DNA from: Alkalihalobacillus deserti
GTDB lineage: Bacteria > Bacillota > Bacilli > Bacillales > Bacillaceae_D
Direction of reading: 5' to 3'
Assembly (NCBI RefSeq): GCF_020734105.1
Contig: NZ_JAJAFR010000003.1
Span: 248,001 to 312,000, forward strand
DNA length: 64,000 bases
The translations under genes and the position numbers were made by a program. Positions 62,194-64,000 of this stretch are shown here, piece after piece. Positions within the stretch are counted from its first letter, which is position 1; the number at the start of each line of letters is the position of its first letter. Below the pieces are notes generated by a model, which saw only the letters and a program-made list of their open reading frames with translations, ran no database searches and was not told where the DNA came from.

Positions 62194-63447
62194 ATGTATG
62201 ATACAATAGCAATATTATTGTTAAATTTTCTCTTTTTATGTTTTTTTCTTTTATTTATACCCCTTATAACAGATACAGAATTAAGTCGAATGGCTCATGA
62301 GAACAGAAATGTTATTTATATTATTTGTGCTGCTCTTGCTATCATTAGTTGTATAAGCTTTCCAATTCAGATAATGGATGGCTTCATGTTTGACTTGAGA
62401 CTTGTTGCAACAATGGTTGGCAGTTTATACGGCGGTGTTTTAGCGAGTATTTTTTTATTTATTGTAGGGATCTCATACCGCCTTGTATTCGGAGGTCTCG
62501 GAGCTCTTTCATCTATATTTGTTTCAATGGTTATTATGATTATAGCAATCTTACTTTATTCACGTTTTAATGAAAAATCAAAACGTAGAAAACTAATCAT
62601 TATTTCAGCCTTTTCTCTTTTCACTGGTTTTTTTGTTTTAACAACACTTACGTTTATTAATGGACTAATTTTAGATCCTAAAGTTACTTTTATTTACATT
62701 AGCATTCAATGGATGGCTGCAGTCGTCATTGTTTACATAACTGAATTTATTAGAGAAGCTTCTTTAATAAGGTCAAAAGTCGTGAAAGCTGAGAAAATGG
62801 AAGTAGTCAGGCATCTAGCTTCATCAATCTCTCATGAAGTAAGAAATCCGCTCACGGTTGTTAGAGGCTTTTTACAAATGATGATTCAAAACGATCTCAA
62901 TAAAGAGAAACGAGAGGAATTCTTAAAGATCTCTATGGCTGAAATTGATCGTGCAAATGTAATCATCCGTGATTATCTAACTTTTGCTAAACCGAAGCCT
63001 GAAAATATGGAGAAGTTTGATGTGAAAGAAGAGTTATCACATTTAAAAGATTTGCTTAGTCCTCTTGCTAATATGAACTCAATTACAATTGAGACGGAAC
63101 TGCATTCCTTCAAGATAGAAGGGGAACGTCAATTATTCCAACAATGTTTGCTAAATATCGCAAAAAATTGTATAGAAGCTATGCCCGAAAGTGGTGTGCT
63201 AACAATCAAAGTTATGAACGAGATACATAAAGTAAATATTGAAGTTTCAGATACCGGAATGGGTATGTCTGAAGAACAAATAGCTCGAATAGGAGAACCT
63301 TATTTTACAACAAAGGGGCGAAATGGGACAGGTCTAGGTATGCTTTCTGCCATTCGAATTGTCGAGACCATGAAAGGAACAATGAAAATTTCAAGTGAAT
63401 TAAATAAGGGAACCACTTTTATTATTACTTTTCCTTACGCCTCTTAA
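62194..63447 (+). CDS. KinB-like membrane sensor histidine kinase (5TM-5TMR_LYT type)
   Basis: About six transmembrane segments (residues ~4-185), with the LYT-type pattern of sporulation kinase KinB, then HisKA with HLASSISHEVRNPLTVVRGF (phospho-His) and HATPase_c motifs NIAKNCIEAM, DTGMGM, and GTGLGMLSAIRIV. KinB phosphorylates Spo0F at the head of the sporulation phosphorelay. No response regulator gene is adjacent, which also fits an orphan sporulation kinase. GGATGGTG before ATG. A KinB accessory gene, kapB, is at 29.8 kb. Similarity, not function, is shown. Confidence 0.85.
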   Translation: MYDTIAILLLNFLFLCFFLLFIPLITDTELSRMAHENRNVIYIICAALAIISCISFPIQIMDGFMFDLRLVATMVGSLYGGVLASIFLFIVGISYRLVFGGLGALSSIFVSMVIMIIAILLYSRFNEKSKRRKLIIISAFSLFTGFFVLTTLTFINGLILDPKVTFIYISIQWMAAVVIVYITEFIREASLIRSKVVKAEKMEVVRHLASSISHEVRNPLTVVRGFLQMMIQNDLNKEKREEFLKISMAEIDRANVIIRDYLTFAKPKPENMEKFDVKEELSHLKDLLSPLANMNSITIETELHSFKIEGERQLFQQCLLNIAKNCIEAMPESGVLTIKVMNEIHKVNIEVSDTGMGMSEEQIARIGEPYFTTKGRNGTGLGMLSAIRIVETMKGTMKISSELNKGTTFIITFPYAS

Positions 63448-63482
63448 AAAGGAGATGACCAAACAAATTGGTCATCTCCTTA
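63446..63482. terminator. Bidirectional terminator after the kinase gene
   Basis: AAGGAGATGACC / GGTCATCTCCTT perfect stem; the T run is on the minus strand, so it also ends transcription coming from the right edge. Confidence 0.85.
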
Positions 63483-63507
63483 ACATTACCTACAAGTTCT
63501 CAAACAC

Positions 63508-63917
63508 TCTGCGGCCGTAACGATTATTGTCTTCCACAGACACCCCTCATTTCATTTATGTTACTATGAACACTCTTGAAATTTCTGGATACTGTACAAT
63601 GCAATCACCTCATTAAAGAGATTAACGTTAGTTTCTCAAGTATCACGATTAGTTCTATCTGCGGTCGAAACGATTATGCTCTTTCACAGACACCCCTCAT
63701 TTCATTTATGTTACTATGAACACTCTTGAAAATCCTGGACACTGCGCAATGCAACCACCTCATTATGAGTTGATAAAATCGTCAACAACGATCCCTATTT
63801 CGGTAATACTATCTGCGGCCGTAACGATTATTGTCTTTCACAGACACCCCTCATTTCATTTATGTTACGATGAACACTCTTGAAATTTCTGGACACTGTT
63901 CAATGCAACCACCTCAG
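63508..63917. repeat. Three direct repeats of ~106 bp at 150- and 154-bp spacing
   Basis: Copies start at 63508, 63658 and 63812, each beginning TCTGCGG and ending with CACCTCA. They are nearly identical over ~106 bp and separated by 44-48 bp of unlike sequence. On the minus strand every copy carries the end of a reading frame (..SVQxFQECS stop) and a short frame (SVKDNNRYGRR or variants) after a GAGGGGTG site. Confidence 0.9.
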
Positions 63918-64000
63918 TAAGAGTTGATCCAAAATCGTTTTCATTGTATTGAATGAACTTGTTGGTTGAGAAAGCAATTAATTGCTCCTCGGTTAATATG
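63865..64000 (-). CDS. 3' end of a gene cut by the window edge, unknown function
   Basis: A minus-strand frame enters from the right edge and stays open for 44 codons to TAA at 63865. Visible residues run from ILTEEQLIAFSTNKFIQYNE to VALNSVQKFQECSS. It is rich in polar residues and lacks membrane segments. Its last ~16 codons are part of the repeated block, which indicates that the repeats arose by copying of the 3' end of this gene or of a small gene family. No family is recognised from the fragment. Confidence 0.5.
   Translation of the reverse strand, partial: ILTEEQLIAFSTNKFIQYNENDFGSTLTEVVALNSVQKFQECSS

Noticed and set aside
1..64000. Prophage, tRNA genes, or intact insertion sequences
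   Set aside because: No phage structural genes, integrase, tRNA cloverleaf or intact transposase was found; the only mobile DNA is the broken IS200/IS605 relic.

Overview
The window is a low-GC stretch of the chromosome of an endospore-forming Bacillaceae bacterium. The evidence is the number of Bacillus-type sporulation genes (an SspM-like spore protein, RacA, KapB, a Spo0E-like phosphatase, a YhcN/YlaJ lipoprotein, a CotD-like coat protein, a KinB-like kinase), the bacilliredoxin BrxA, a class B RNase P RNA, strong AGGAGG ribosome binding sites and sigma-A promoters. Blocks follow Bacillus subtilis order (mrfA-mrfB-cotD-ypsA-gpsB-rnpB-ypsC), but the overall arrangement differs, so it is not B. 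subtilis itself. The genus cannot be fixed from the sequence alone.

Layout. 1-8.5 kb: a 5'-truncated yppC, a tiny sspM, racA, yppE, a four-copy tandem terminator array, a YvgT-like membrane protein, a decayed IS200/IS605 transposase, ilvA, a cheV broken by one base, a YitT-type membrane protein and an NlpC/P60 endopeptidase. 8.5-16 kb: a DJ-1/PfpI protein, RNase Z, YtzC-like protein, three consecutive thiol-redox proteins (including BrxA), a phosphoesterase, ypgR and the ydbS/ydbT pair. 16-28 kb: a DUF2777-like protein, a metallo-hydrolase with an operator-overlapped promoter, a TelA pair, an NRDE protein, and gltA/gltB for glutamate synthase with a CcpA (cre) site upstream.

28-32 kb: YpjP-like protein, several very small membrane proteins, kapB and an unusual branched terminator. 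32-39.5 kb: a PucR-type regulator divergent from a compact catabolic operon (gamma-family PLP enzyme, M20 amidohydrolase, homoserine dehydrogenase without ACT domain, aldehyde dehydrogenase, DoeA-like M24 enzyme), then a DMT transporter. The enzyme set suggests conversion of a gamma-substituted amino acid through homoserine and aspartate semialdehyde to aspartate. 39.5-47.3 kb: a decayed acyl-CoA ligase, dapA under a lysine riboswitch, a 52-residue Spo0E-like gene, lipoproteins, a second DMT exporter, a decayed HAD phosphatase and a TudS-like protein.

47.3-58 kb: a 32-codon microgene with near-consensus promoter and terminator, an unexplained structured interval, a cold-shock gene, PbpC-like PBP, erythromycin esterase-like and GmhB-like enzymes and the mitomycin repair pair mrfA/mrfB. 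58-64 kb: CotD-like coat protein with a 16-residue tandem repeat behind a sigma-K-like promoter, ypsA, gpsB, an RNase HI-like protein, rnpB, ypsC, a KinB-like kinase, and three direct repeats at the right edge next to a gene cut by the window end.

No tRNA, 16S/23S/5S rRNA, CRISPR array, prophage or intact insertion sequence was seen. Mobile DNA is limited to the IS200/IS605 remnant.
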